From a virus: 64,000 bases of DNA. Positions 14,052 through 22,408 of this stretch are shown piece after piece (position 1 is the stretch's first letter; the number at the start of each line of letters is the position of its first letter). The stretch is from positions 1-64,000 of IMG/VR virus record IMGVR_UViG_3300040856_002888. One strand, written 5' to 3'. A program made the position numbers and the translations under genes. The notes under the pieces were generated by a model. That model was not told the origin of the DNA. It made no database searches and was given only the letters and a program-made list of their open reading frames with translations.

Positions 14052-14489
14052 ATGAAGCTAACCCTAATATCGCTTTTCAGCGGGTTGGCGATATTGCTCA
14101 CAACAGTATCCTTACACGCCGAAGAGCCGAGCACACAAAAACCACAACCTGTGGTACCACCACAGTTACAATTACACAAGATGCCAATGGCAATGGATTG
14201 CGGAACTTTACCAGCTATTATGGCAAAGTTGGCACCTTACCAGGAAATTCCTTTTATCCACAGTAACAAAAGCATTATGCAAGTTCCTATGGATCCAAAA
14301 GGTCAATTACCTCCACGGGTTGTAACAGGCGAAACGGCAATGTTTATGAACCCTAATACAGGATCCTACAGCATTGTTTTTAAGTTACCCGACGAGATGT
14401 TATCTAATCCTATGGGTATAGCCGCTTGCATTATTGGCAGTGGTACAAATCTAAAACCAGCACAATTTGAGAAACCTATCGAAACATGA
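14052..14489 (+). CDS. Secreted protein with signal peptide, 145 aa
   Basis: Starts MKLTLISLFSGLAILLTTVS then LHAEE: a classical Sec signal peptide with a probable cleavage after HA (residue about 23). The mature part is Pro-rich at first ('QKPQPVVPPQLQ'), then a compact domain with two Cys (about residues 50 and 127) that may pair in the periplasm. Similar unnamed proteins occur in marine T4-like phages. A lysis or superinfection-related envelope role is possible. AGGAG stands before the ATG. Confidence 0.65.
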   Translation: MKLTLISLFSGLAILLTTVSLHAEEPSTQKPQPVVPPQLQLHKMPMAMDCGTLPAIMAKLAPYQEIPFIHSNKSIMQVPMDPKGQLPPRVVTGETAMFMNPNTGSYSIVFKLPDEMLSNPMGIAACIIGSGTNLKPAQFEKPIET

Positions 14490-14490
14490 T

Positions 14491-14997
14491 ATGACCGACG
14501 TTCTAGTTTTAAGCACAGACGGACTCCCACTTAACTACCTTCCACTGAGCGCAATACAGTGGAAGGATGCTATAACTTATTTGTTCTTAGATAAATGCAC
14601 AGTATTAGAATGGTATGATGATTGGGTAGTTAGGAGCCCAAGTTGGGAAACCCGTGTGCCTGCTGTAATAATGTTGAAAGAACGACTAAGGACAAAACGT
14701 AAACCGAGATTTTCAAAAACTAATATCTGTATCAGAGATTTGTACACCTGTCAGTATTGCGAACAAAGACTAGCCCATAGCCAATGTACAATGGACCATG
14801 TTATTCCTCTAAGCAAAGGTGGCAGGACGAATTGGGAAAATATTGTTGTAGCGTGTCACTGCTGTAACGAGCGTAAAGGCAATAGGGTAGAAAGGCCTAA
14901 GCAATTACCGTTTAAGCCTGACTATTGGGAATTGGTTGCAAAGCGTAAGCAATTAGAGTTTGATATAAAACATCCAGTTTGGGAAAAATATCTCTAG
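14491..14997 (+). CDS. HNH endonuclease, 168 aa
   Basis: Start at 14491 (MTDVLVLSTDGLPLNYLPLS), overlapping the upstream stop region. The C-terminal core is 'NICIRDLYTCQYCEQRLAHS', 'CTMDHVIPLSKGGRTNWENI' and 'ACHCCNERKGNR', a complete HNH_5-type nuclease with two CxxC zinc pairs. N-terminal 'VLSTDGLPLNYLPLSAIQWK' is typical of phage and bacterial members. Probably mobile or used in DNA processing. Confidence 0.87.
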   Translation: MTDVLVLSTDGLPLNYLPLSAIQWKDAITYLFLDKCTVLEWYDDWVVRSPSWETRVPAVIMLKERLRTKRKPRFSKTNICIRDLYTCQYCEQRLAHSQCTMDHVIPLSKGGRTNWENIVVACHCCNERKGNRVERPKQLPFKPDYWELVAKRKQLEFDIKHPVWEKYL

Positions 14998-15410
14998 CGG
15001 ATCCACGCTATCTTTTCACCTGCATCTTTCCTGCGTAGCCATTCTGCTTCGCTGCCTGGATATCTCCAGCCCCATATCACTACCAGTGCCATAAAGCCTG
15101 CAGTCCAATAGATTGCAGTTAGATTACCAGTTGTAAACCACATTAGGATCAAACTGCTGCACATTGTAATCACCATAAAGTATTTGAACTTGGTAGGGAA
15201 TATCCTTTTCTCTTGCCAGCCAGTAAGGAATGGCCCAAACAGTTTATGATTATACAACCAGCGATGCATCCTGTCGCTGCTCTTACTAAAACAAAATGCT
15301 GCAATTACAGCAGGAGTACTCCACGGTAATCCTGGCAAATATACTCCAACAAATGCAACAGCTAGGAAAAACATTCCTGCTGAAAACCAAAGTGCTTTAC
15401 GAATGTTCAT
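14994..15410 (-). CDS. DUF454/YbaN family inner-membrane protein
   Basis: Starts MNIRKALWFSAGMFFLAVAF. Typical DUF454 features: first helix, 'VYLPGLPWSTPAVIAAFCFS', 'SDRMHRWLYNHKLFGPFLTGW' and two further helices. Function not established. It overlaps the 3' end of the ALAS gene by 14 nt, so the two form a leftward cassette inside a rightward block. Found occasionally in marine phages. Confidence 0.85.
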   Translation of the reverse strand: MNIRKALWFSAGMFFLAVAFVGVYLPGLPWSTPAVIAAFCFSKSSDRMHRWLYNHKLFGPFLTGWQEKRIFPTKFKYFMVITMCSSLILMWFTTGNLTAIYWTAGFMALVVIWGWRYPGSEAEWLRRKDAGEKIAWIR

Positions 15411-16590
15411 TAAATACCTGTGTCAAAGCGGTTACCAGTTCGTTAATCATGTTATCAGTATGGAGAGGTGTAGGAGTAAACCGCAAACGCTCCGTTCCTT
15501 CTTCAACTGTAGGAAAGTTTATAGGTTGTACATAAATGCTATAATCATTTAGGAGAACATCGCTCATTGCTTTACATTTTACAGCATCTCCTATTATTAC
15601 AGGTACGATATGTGTACTAGCTGCAGGATGTATTTCAAAGCCTAATGCCTGCAAATGTTGTTTAAGTTTTTGTGATTGTGCTTGATGCTTTATCCTTAGA
15701 TCGTTATGATCCATGACATATTTTATACTGGTTAAAGCTCCTGCACACATCACAGGACTGTGGCTAGTTGTAAATATGAAACCACTAGCAATAGAGCGCA
15801 CAGCATCACAAATAATTTCATCTGCAGCAATATAACCTCCTTGCATTCCAAATGCTTTACCTAATGTACCATTTACGATATCAACACGATCTTGTAAACC
15901 TAATTCTTCTAGCTTACCTGCACCTGTTGTGCCATATAGTCCAACAGCATGCACTTCGTCTATGTAAGTTATAGCTCCGTAACGATCGGCGAGGTTGCAA
16001 ATGTCGTGCATTGGCGAAACATCTCCATCCATGCTATACACGGATTCAAACACGATACAAGGCGTGCCTTCTGTTTCTTGCAATGCACGTTCTAAATCGC
16101 CCATATCATTATGCTGCCAAATCCGTTTGGGAGCCCCACTATGCCGGATCCCTTGTATAAGGGATGCGTGATTCTTGCTATCACTTAGGAATACTAGGTC
16201 GGGTATGATTTTGCTTAAGGCGATCAACGTCCATTCATTTGCAACGTAGGCGGACGTAAACAATAGCCCCCGTTCCTTCCGATGGAGCATGGCTAGTTGT
16301 TTTTCTAACGCAACATGATAGTGGCTAGTGCCTCCAATGTTACGAGTTCCTCCACTACCACTGCCTGTTTGATCAAGTGCAGTGTGCATAGCATCTATTA
16401 CAACTTTGTTCTGCCCCATGCCAAGATAGTCGTTGCTACACCAGTTTACAACTGTTTTAATAGCGTACGGTCCATACCAGATAGCACGGGGGAAGTCTCC
16501 TCGTTCTCGTACAATATCGTTAAACACACGATATCTACCTTGTTGCTTTAATGCTTCTATTGTATCATGAAACGGCTTTTTATCTATCAT
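15397..16590 (-). CDS. hemA: 5-aminolevulinate synthase (ALAS)
   Basis: Condenses glycine and succinyl-CoA to 5-aminolevulinate, the first step of tetrapyrrole synthesis in alphaproteobacteria (C4 pathway). Start at 16590 (MIDKKPFHDTIEALKQQGRY) gives 397 aa, the usual length. Residues seen: 'WCSNDYLGMGQ' (about 50-60), 'GTRNIGGTSHYH' (81-92), 'DEVHAVGLYG' (D211 for the PLP nitrogen, H214), and the PLP lysine in 'GTLGKAF' (K245). The 'YVQPINFPTVEEGTERLRFTP' tail fits ALAS rather than KBL or BioF. Complete, no frame damage. Cassette with DUF454, divergent from 16640. It should raise haem or cobalamin precursor supply. Confidence 0.93.
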   Translation of the reverse strand: MIDKKPFHDTIEALKQQGRYRVFNDIVRERGDFPRAIWYGPYAIKTVVNWCSNDYLGMGQNKVVIDAMHTALDQTGSGSGGTRNIGGTSHYHVALEKQLAMLHRKERGLLFTSAYVANEWTLIALSKIIPDLVFLSDSKNHASLIQGIRHSGAPKRIWQHNDMGDLERALQETEGTPCIVFESVYSMDGDVSPMHDICNLADRYGAITYIDEVHAVGLYGTTGAGKLEELGLQDRVDIVNGTLGKAFGMQGGYIAADEIICDAVRSIASGFIFTTSHSPVMCAGALTSIKYVMDHNDLRIKHQAQSQKLKQHLQALGFEIHPAASTHIVPVIIGDAVKCKAMSDVLLNDYSIYVQPINFPTVEEGTERLRFTPTPLHTDNMINELVTALTQVFNEHS

Positions 16591-16597
16591 ACAGCTA

Positions 16598-16615
16598 TTT
16601 ACATAAATATGTAAA
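16598..16615. promoter_or_regulatory. Palindrome between divergent ALAS and 16640 genes
   Basis: TTTACATA-AA-TATGTAAA is a perfect 8-bp dyad centred in the 49-bp gap between divergent genes. It contains ATAAATA on the plus strand. It could be an operator for both directions. Confidence 0.5.
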
Positions 16616-16639
16616 CAAGAAATAATAAAAGGACAAGCT

Positions 16640-17560
16640 GTGAGATTCAAAGAATTTAAAAGGATTAAGGAAGCTCCTATTAGCGATTTCCAACCAATGG
16701 GCGACTGGGATTATGATCATGAAGAAGAATGGGGAGATGATTATGAAGAGCCTTGGAAAGCAGGAGAAAAGAAAAAAATCTTTAATCCGCAATGGAAACA
16801 AAAAGTTTATAAGAGCTGGAGCAAAACTAAGAATGATTACATCCTAATTCCTGTATCAGGAGAAGCCACATACAATCCGGAAATCGTAGAAAGAGGCGTT
16901 GTAACTGTAGACGACCTATTCCAAGAGTTTGAAGAAGGCTTTGATCAGTTGGTTGAAATGGGCATTGTAGATCCCAAAACAATGACTAGGACTCCGCAGC
17001 ACAAAGATAAAACTGTTGTGTTCTTCCTAGGCAATGCAGCTGACAATTGGATTGCTGTTAGCGGATGGATGTTGTTACACAGATTAGGACACGGCAGTAG
17101 GATGACACAAGGAGAAGAAAATCCTGCTTACTCTGCGATTGTAACCGCAGTGTTTGAAGGACTACATAGTATATTTGGTAACTTTGGTGTTGACCTACAG
17201 CACAATCCTAAGAATCCTAACAAGATGTTAGATGACAAGCAAGCTAAATGGGCTGACTACGGATTGCAAAAGATAATGACTACAGGTAGCGCAAGGAAAG
17301 GTGTTGTGAGAGACAGATACGAAGGTATATATGAAATGTGGGCACAGTATCTCAACAGAGGAGCAGTACAATTACGAGCACCTGATGCACTTGATATTGA
17401 AAATGTAACGAAAGCACCTAACCCACGTAACGAGCAAGAGTTGACTGATATGGATAAAAGTATCCTAGAAGGTTATATAGAAGACTTGCAAGACCAATTA
17501 AATGACGAATTGTTTCCTGCTTTCGAAGACAGCATTAAAGGCCAAATTATATTAATGTGA
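16640..17560 (+). CDS. Putative internal head protein, 306 aa
   Basis: GTG start with AAAGGA upstream. N-terminus MRFKEFKRIKE|A has the form of the T4 capsid-targeting sequence (IPIII MKTYQEFIAE|A), with an (I/L)xE site for a gp21-like prohead protease. This reading is inference. The body is acidic near residue 30-45, then mixed alpha/beta. 'WMLLHRLGHGSR' near residue 140 looks like HxxxH, but no metallopeptidase pattern is complete. No family recognised. Followed 6 nt later by 17567, a gene with the same N-terminal type. Confidence 0.55.
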   Translation: MRFKEFKRIKEAPISDFQPMGDWDYDHEEEWGDDYEEPWKAGEKKKIFNPQWKQKVYKSWSKTKNDYILIPVSGEATYNPEIVERGVVTVDDLFQEFEEGFDQLVEMGIVDPKTMTRTPQHKDKTVVFFLGNAADNWIAVSGWMLLHRLGHGSRMTQGEENPAYSAIVTAVFEGLHSIFGNFGVDLQHNPKNPNKMLDDKQAKWADYGLQKIMTTGSARKGVVRDRYEGIYEMWAQYLNRGAVQLRAPDALDIENVTKAPNPRNEQELTDMDKSILEGYIEDLQDQLNDELFPAFEDSIKGQIILM

Positions 17561-17566
17561 GAAGCT

Positions 17567-19036
17567 ATGAGATTTAGAGAATTTAAAATAGACGAAGCAA
17601 GACGCAATCCAGAACAAAATCCTAAAGTTAGTTTGTATGATGCACTGGAAAAATACAAAGATGATCCTGATATCTATATCAGTTATACGATGGATGTAGG
17701 GAGAGGCATAACAAGTAAGACATCTGTTGCTAAAGGTAGGAATACCAGTGGCTTTAAGATAGGAATAAATCCAAAAAGCAAGTACAATACACCTAATGGA
17801 ATATACACTTATCCGCTACCTGAAATGTGGCGAGATGGTGCAGATCCTAGTAGGCGGGTTTTTACTGTTCCGTTTGCTGGTGAACAGCCTGCTGTATATA
17901 TCATCCGAGCAACAGGTAACATGCTTGATCTTGAAAAATATGGCAGTGATCAAATAGACAAAGATTTAGAAATAGTAGCAAAAAAACTTGTAGACCATTT
18001 CCACTCTAAAGGTCACAGTCAAGTGCTGAGTTGGGAAATGGCCAAAGGATTATTAGATAGTGCTAAGTCAGCAGCACGAATACGGACTCCAGGAGGTATG
18101 TTTTGGAATGCTACACGCATGGCATTTTTTGCCCTTTCCGGATCTGTAAATGACAGTAACCTTATTCCTATTAAACAGTATACAATGGAATTGAAACGCA
18201 TGGAGCAGAAAGCACAGGACGAAGGCGATGCTCCTCCTAACTACAATGATGAAGTAGTGCGTTTTAAATTATTTGACAAACCTTCACCGCCAAAAGATAC
18301 GAACAAGTGGAATAAGTTATTTAGAGATATGGGATACGATGGTGTGGTAGATAGGAAAGGGCAAGAAATTATACATCCATATGAACCTATACAAGCAGTG
18401 TTCTTCCATACAGGCGCATTTAAAGTTGTTGACATGGTTTACAACAAAGAGTATGGGGCAAAGCCTATGGAGTGGGATGTACCGCTTAGTGAAGTATCTA
18501 ATCCTCATGTAGTATTTGGAACTTTCTTTACACTACACGAAGACATAGATGGCAAGAATGCATGGGCGGTAGGCATACGCATCTGGGGAGCCTGTGTTGT
18601 AGCGCAAAATATGGTAAACACAAAGTTGACAATCGCAAAGGGCACTGGCTTTGATCAATGGGGTAAGCAATCTAAAATGGCGCTTATAAATGCTACCAAG
18701 TATGGAGTTGACTTTAACGAGCAACAGTATGAAGACTTTCCGGAAGAGATAAATTTAATGTCAGGCGGTTACGATATGGTAAATTTATTCGGTGGAGCCA
18801 ATAAGATACAATTTAAAATACCTGCTCCGCTGAAACAAGAATATATGAAAAAATATCCTGACACTAAAGAAAAAGAATTTTCTAAATGGTATGATGTAGA
18901 CAGTCTACCTACTGGACAGGAGCTAGAAGGAGAAATTGAAATGTTCTATAGACGATTTAAGGATATGGAAAAAGAAGAAGTAATAAAGCTCAAGTGGACT
19001 GACGATAGCCCAGACTACGACGATATAAATTATTAG
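17567..19036 (+). CDS. Putative packaged protein with ART-like segment, 489 aa
   Basis: N-terminus MRFREFKIDE|A closely resembles T4 capsid-targeting sequences and ends in IxE. Around residues 250-285, 'FRDMGYDGVVDRKGQ' then 'IIHPYEPIQAVFF' resembles a segment seen in ADP-ribosyltransferase-like domains of phage polyvalent proteins (weak, from memory). T4 Alt is a packaged ADP-ribosyltransferase, so an analogous role is attractive but unproven. The C-terminal third (about 310-489) is a separate alpha/beta region with no match I know. Confidence 0.45.
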   Translation: MRFREFKIDEARRNPEQNPKVSLYDALEKYKDDPDIYISYTMDVGRGITSKTSVAKGRNTSGFKIGINPKSKYNTPNGIYTYPLPEMWRDGADPSRRVFTVPFAGEQPAVYIIRATGNMLDLEKYGSDQIDKDLEIVAKKLVDHFHSKGHSQVLSWEMAKGLLDSAKSAARIRTPGGMFWNATRMAFFALSGSVNDSNLIPIKQYTMELKRMEQKAQDEGDAPPNYNDEVVRFKLFDKPSPPKDTNKWNKLFRDMGYDGVVDRKGQEIIHPYEPIQAVFFHTGAFKVVDMVYNKEYGAKPMEWDVPLSEVSNPHVVFGTFFTLHEDIDGKNAWAVGIRIWGACVVAQNMVNTKLTIAKGTGFDQWGKQSKMALINATKYGVDFNEQQYEDFPEEINLMSGGYDMVNLFGGANKIQFKIPAPLKQEYMKKYPDTKEKEFSKWYDVDSLPTGQELEGEIEMFYRRFKDMEKEEVIKLKWTDDSPDYDDINY

Positions 19037-19044
19037 GAAAAAGA

Positions 19045-19329
19045 ATGAAAACAACTGATATGATTAGAGCTGTGCTTGATTTAATTGACGCATTTGACAA
19101 GGACCCGAAAGAAGGCAATATCGAATCACCGTCTAGAGATAATGAAGAATTAAGAAGATTTGAGCAAATAGCAGCAGTATTGGCAAATAGAGGACCACAA
19201 TATTATTCAAACAGTCCTAACGAAATTGTTACTGGTATAGACAGCGTAACAACTGGTGCAGGCGGAGGATTAAATGGACCAAAACATGTTGATGATTTAA
19301 GGGTAAAAGATCCTAGGGGGTGGTCATAA
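19045..19329 (+). CDS. Small protein before virion gene, 94 aa
   Basis: Starts MKTTDMIRAVLDLIDAFDKD, with an N-terminal helix and a Gly/Asn-rich tail. AGGAAAA stands upstream. Its stop overlaps the next ATG (TAATG), and the pattern repeats at the following junction, so 19045, 19329 and 19550 are translated in series. Probably virion- or assembly-related; similar small genes precede the same structural gene in marine T4-like phages. Confidence 0.6.
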   Translation: MKTTDMIRAVLDLIDAFDKDPKEGNIESPSRDNEELRRFEQIAAVLANRGPQYYSNSPNEIVTGIDSVTTGAGGGLNGPKHVDDLRVKDPRGWS

Positions 19330-19550
19330 TGGCAGCAAACGGCATTTCAACTATACCATTAAAAAAGGATAGACAAATAGCAAAACTCGATCTTGCAAGT
19401 GCAAAGCGGGCAGCAATGCCCGGTAGATATCCAAATGCTAATTATGATTTGACACAATTGCCAAAAACTTATAATCCAGCAGATAATACTGATCCTGTAG
19501 ATACTAATCCAAATGCAGGTGGACTATTACCAGGGAGACCGTGGGCATAA
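19329..19550 (+). CDS. Small basic protein, 73 aa
   Basis: Start placed at the ATG at 19329 (MAANGISTIPLKKDRQIAKL), joined to the upstream stop by TAATG. Low complexity, Pro- and Asn-rich C-terminal half ('NPNAGGLLPGRPWA'). No family recognised. Its stop again overlaps the ATG at 19550. Confidence 0.55.
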   Translation: MAANGISTIPLKKDRQIAKLDLASAKRAAMPGRYPNANYDLTQLPKTYNPADNTDPVDTNPNAGGLLPGRPWA

Positions 19551-20893
19551 TGGCTTATAGCAGATTATCAAATAATACAACAAATTACGATCATCCAGAT
19601 GAATCGCATCTTCTTAATTTGCATTACGCAATGGAATATAGTCCTTCCGGGGAGCCTGTCCTAAGGGTTAATAATATCGGAGGTGTCAGCTATAATGGAG
19701 CAGGAAATATAAGTTCTAGTTCAGATGCGTTTGGTAGATTAAGGGTAAGCTCTCCTTATACATTATTTGACGGTGCTATGCGGTATAGGGACGATGCATT
19801 TTTATGGGACCAACAGGATACAGGTGCAGCAACATCAACTCATGTCCTAAACGAAAGCACAATTGATATGACTGTATCAGGCGCAGGTGACGAAAGTATA
19901 AGAGAAACTAAAAGGGTCTTCGCATATCAACCTGGTAAGAGTCTTTTAATTATGAGTACTTTTGTAATGGAAGCTCCAATTGTAGGGTTACGCCAACGGG
20001 TAGGGTATTTTGGCAGTGAAAATGGTATATATTTTGAGCAGTCGGATAATGAACTCTATCTAGTTATAAGGAAAAACACTAGCGGAGTTGTAGATGATAC
20101 CAGTGAAAGGGTTGCACAATCTTCCTGGAATGTTGATAGATTAAATGGAGAAGGTGGACAATATAATTTAACAGGAATAGAAATAGATGTTTCAAAAACA
20201 CAAATATGGTGGTGTGATGTAGAATGGTTAGGAGTTGGTTCTGTAAGGGCAGGTTTTGTGTTAAATGGACAATTTGTAACTTGCCATATATTTCATCATG
20301 CTAATATATTTGATAAGGTATATATGACAACCGCCACCCTTCCATGCAGATATGAAATAACTTCAACCGCTGCTAGTGGTACTATGAAAGCTATTTGTGC
20401 CACTGTTATAAGCGAAGGAGGATACTTAAATAAGAGTTTTACAAGATCTGCTAGCACATCTTTAGAGGGTAAAAGTTTATCACAAACTGTTTATAGACCT
20501 TTAATTTCTATAAGATTAAAATCTTCGAATTTAGATAGTGTAGTGATACCTACTAAATATGATCTATTAGGATTAGAACAAGTTGCTTATAAATATGCAT
20601 TGATTATGAATCCTACATTAACGGGTGCAGTATGGACAAGTGCAGGATCCGACAGCAGTGTAGAATATGATATAACTGGAACTGGTTTAACAGGCGGAAT
20701 AATAATAGACACAGGTATATTTGTTGGTGGAAATAAAGGCGGAACCGCGAGCATATCTTCTGGTCAAGTAGACTTTTCGCAACAAATAGGAAGATTTTTA
20801 GATGGTACCAGCGATGTTTATGTACTAGCAGCAATTGCTACCTCAAACAATGATCACGCTGTAGGAAGTCTTACCTGGCAGGAACACAGATAA
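19550..20893 (+). CDS. Putative virion structural protein, 447 aa
   Basis: Start at the ATG in TAATG (MAYSRLSNNTTNYDHPDESH). Contains 'SDAFGRLRVSSPYTLFDGAM', a motif I associate with a structural protein of marine T4-like phages. The protein is beta-rich with repeats of Ser/Thr/Gly and no enzyme motif. It ends at the late box of the next gene. A capsid- or tail-surface role is likely. Confidence 0.6.
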   Translation: MAYSRLSNNTTNYDHPDESHLLNLHYAMEYSPSGEPVLRVNNIGGVSYNGAGNISSSSDAFGRLRVSSPYTLFDGAMRYRDDAFLWDQQDTGAATSTHVLNESTIDMTVSGAGDESIRETKRVFAYQPGKSLLIMSTFVMEAPIVGLRQRVGYFGSENGIYFEQSDNELYLVIRKNTSGVVDDTSERVAQSSWNVDRLNGEGGQYNLTGIEIDVSKTQIWWCDVEWLGVGSVRAGFVLNGQFVTCHIFHHANIFDKVYMTTATLPCRYEITSTAASGTMKAICATVISEGGYLNKSFTRSASTSLEGKSLSQTVYRPLISIRLKSSNLDSVVIPTKYDLLGLEQVAYKYALIMNPTLTGAVWTSAGSDSSVEYDITGTGLTGGIIIDTGIFVGGNKGGTASISSGQVDFSQQIGRFLDGTSDVYVLAAIATSNNDHAVGSLTWQEHR

Positions 20894-20896
20894 ATA
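20889..20896 (+). promoter_or_regulatory. Late promoter box GATAAATA
   Basis: GATAAATA overlapping the stop of 19550-20893 and 24 nt before the ATG at 20913; it would start the 20.9-24 kb fibre transcript. Confidence 0.6.
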
Positions 20897-20912
20897 TTAA
20901 AAAAGGTAAAGT

Positions 20913-21146
20913 ATGAGAGCAAGAGAATTTACAATTAATGTACCCATTAACATTAAAATAAACGGCGACGGTGATCCTGAAATTGATATGCCAGGAGCAC
21001 AGGATGAACCACAAGCTGACGATAAGCCACCTGTATTAGTTAGTCCGCTACAACAAGAATTAGAATTAAAAAAAGCAGAGCAAGGTAAACCAACTGTAGT
21101 GTCTGCACAACTCTTAGACGAACCAGAGGAAGATGAAATAGCCTAA
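20913..21146 (+). CDS. Small acidic protein, 77 aa
   Basis: Starts MRAREFTINVPINIKINGDG. Begins like the MRxREF group at 16640/17567/48357 but lacks a clear (L/I)xE site nearby. Strongly acidic and Pro-rich ('GDPEIDMPGAQDEPQADDKP'). Joined to the next gene by TAATG. No family recognised. Confidence 0.55.
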   Translation: MRAREFTINVPINIKINGDGDPEIDMPGAQDEPQADDKPPVLVSPLQQELELKKAEQGKPTVVSAQLLDEPEEDEIA

Positions 21147-22405
21147 TGAATTTTACTCGTAAAATCAAAGCCGGTTTAGTCAAAGTTGACTTAAATCTTT
21201 TCGTTGGCGAATATGGAACAATTTTTTACAATGAAGATACTGGCGATTTACGGTTATCAGACGGAGTAACGCCAGGAGGTATACCTCTTGGTGCAGGTGG
21301 CGGTGGTGGAGCAACAGTTTTCAGACAATTAACAGATACTCCTAGCACCTATGTAGGATCAGCTGGATATTTTGTTAAAGTCAAACAAGATGCAACAGGT
21401 CTAGAATTTGTAAATCAAATTATATTTGATGGAGATTTTAATAATCTTACAAATAAACCTACAACCCTGGCAGGGTATGGTATCACTGATGCATTTACTG
21501 GTAGCTGGGATGACTTAACAGATAAACCAACTCTGTTTAGTGGTGATTATAATGACTTAACAAATCTACCTACATTGTTTAGTGGTAGCTGGGATGACTT
21601 AACAGATAAACCTAACGCTCTTTCAGTTGGCGTAGTTGATACAAATAATACACTCATTAGTAATACAACCGACGTTACAGCAATCAGGTTTGATACTGAT
21701 AGTGGCTTTGATGTAGTTGATCTAGGATCTGGTATTGTTAAAGTCCAGATGAACTCAACGTTTAAGTATTGGAAATCAGCAGGGCAACAGGATCTTGTTG
21801 CTACAGGTTTAGATACTGTAGAGTTTGTCGCAGGGACAGGCATCGCAATAGAGCTTGATCCTAATGGTTCTCCTTACCAGCAAATAAAAATTACCAACAC
21901 CGGCGGAGGAACCGGAGGTGGTGCCACAACTCTAAATCAATTAACAGACGTTGCGTACAGTACATTTGACATACAAATAGGAGATACATTAACCTGGAAC
22001 GGTACACAATGGGTTCCTGATACAGATAGCACTGCACGTGGATTGAATGATTTATTTGATGTGACCTATGACAGTTCAATCCAAGTAGGAGATACATTAA
22101 CCTGGAACGGTTATGAGTTTGTACCAGATACAGATAGCACAGCACGTGGATTGAATGATTTATTTGATGTTGCATATGATAGTTCTGTTGCAGTAGGTGA
22201 TGTCTTAAAATGGAATGGTTATGAGTGGGTACCTGGCACAGATCAACAAGGAACCGGCGGAGGAAGTGGTAATTTATTAGGAGTAATCATTGATCTTAGT
22301 ATTGACAACGATGGCGATCTGATTTTGACCCATGTTGACAATTTTTCTGCTGATAATGCATTTATTAATAACAATGGAGAATTTGTCTTCACAGACGGAT
22401 TATAA
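21146..22405 (+). CDS. Tail fibre / adhesin with repeats, 419 aa
   Basis: The N-terminal module (residues 1-50: 'VDLNLFVGEYGTIFYNEDTG', 'DLRLSDGVTPGGIPLGAG') is a common attachment module of phage fibres. Then come 'LTNKPTTLAGYGITDAF' and 'SWDDLTDKPTLF' repeats, a middle domain paralogous to part of the 1734-aa fibre ('FVAGTGIAIELDPN'), and three 36-residue repeats (period 108 nt at 21991, 22099 and 22207, with 'GLNDLFDVTYDSS'). Likely trimeric. Late expressed. No C-terminal chaperone. Confidence 0.8.
   Translation: MNFTRKIKAGLVKVDLNLFVGEYGTIFYNEDTGDLRLSDGVTPGGIPLGAGGGGGATVFRQLTDTPSTYVGSAGYFVKVKQDATGLEFVNQIIFDGDFNNLTNKPTTLAGYGITDAFTGSWDDLTDKPTLFSGDYNDLTNLPTLFSGSWDDLTDKPNALSVGVVDTNNTLISNTTDVTAIRFDTDSGFDVVDLGSGIVKVQMNSTFKYWKSAGQQDLVATGLDTVEFVAGTGIAIELDPNGSPYQQIKITNTGGGTGGGATTLNQLTDVAYSTFDIQIGDTLTWNGTQWVPDTDSTARGLNDLFDVTYDSSIQVGDTLTWNGYEFVPDTDSTARGLNDLFDVAYDSSVAVGDVLKWNGYEWVPGTDQQGTGGGSGNLLGVIIDLSIDNDGDLILTHVDNFSADNAFINNNGEFVFTDGL
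21991..22260 (+). repeat. 108-bp tandem repeat inside fibre gene
   Basis: Units start at 21991, 22099 and 22207, exactly 108 bp apart, encoding 36-residue repeats (ARGLNDLFDVxYDSSxxVGD). The first two are nearly identical in DNA, indicating recent duplication. Confidence 0.8.
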
Positions 22406-22408
22406 AAT

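Noticed and set aside
17050-17110. Metallopeptidase HExxH-like motif in 16640 (LHRLGHG)
   Set aside because: The Glu is missing and no third ligand or family context is visible.
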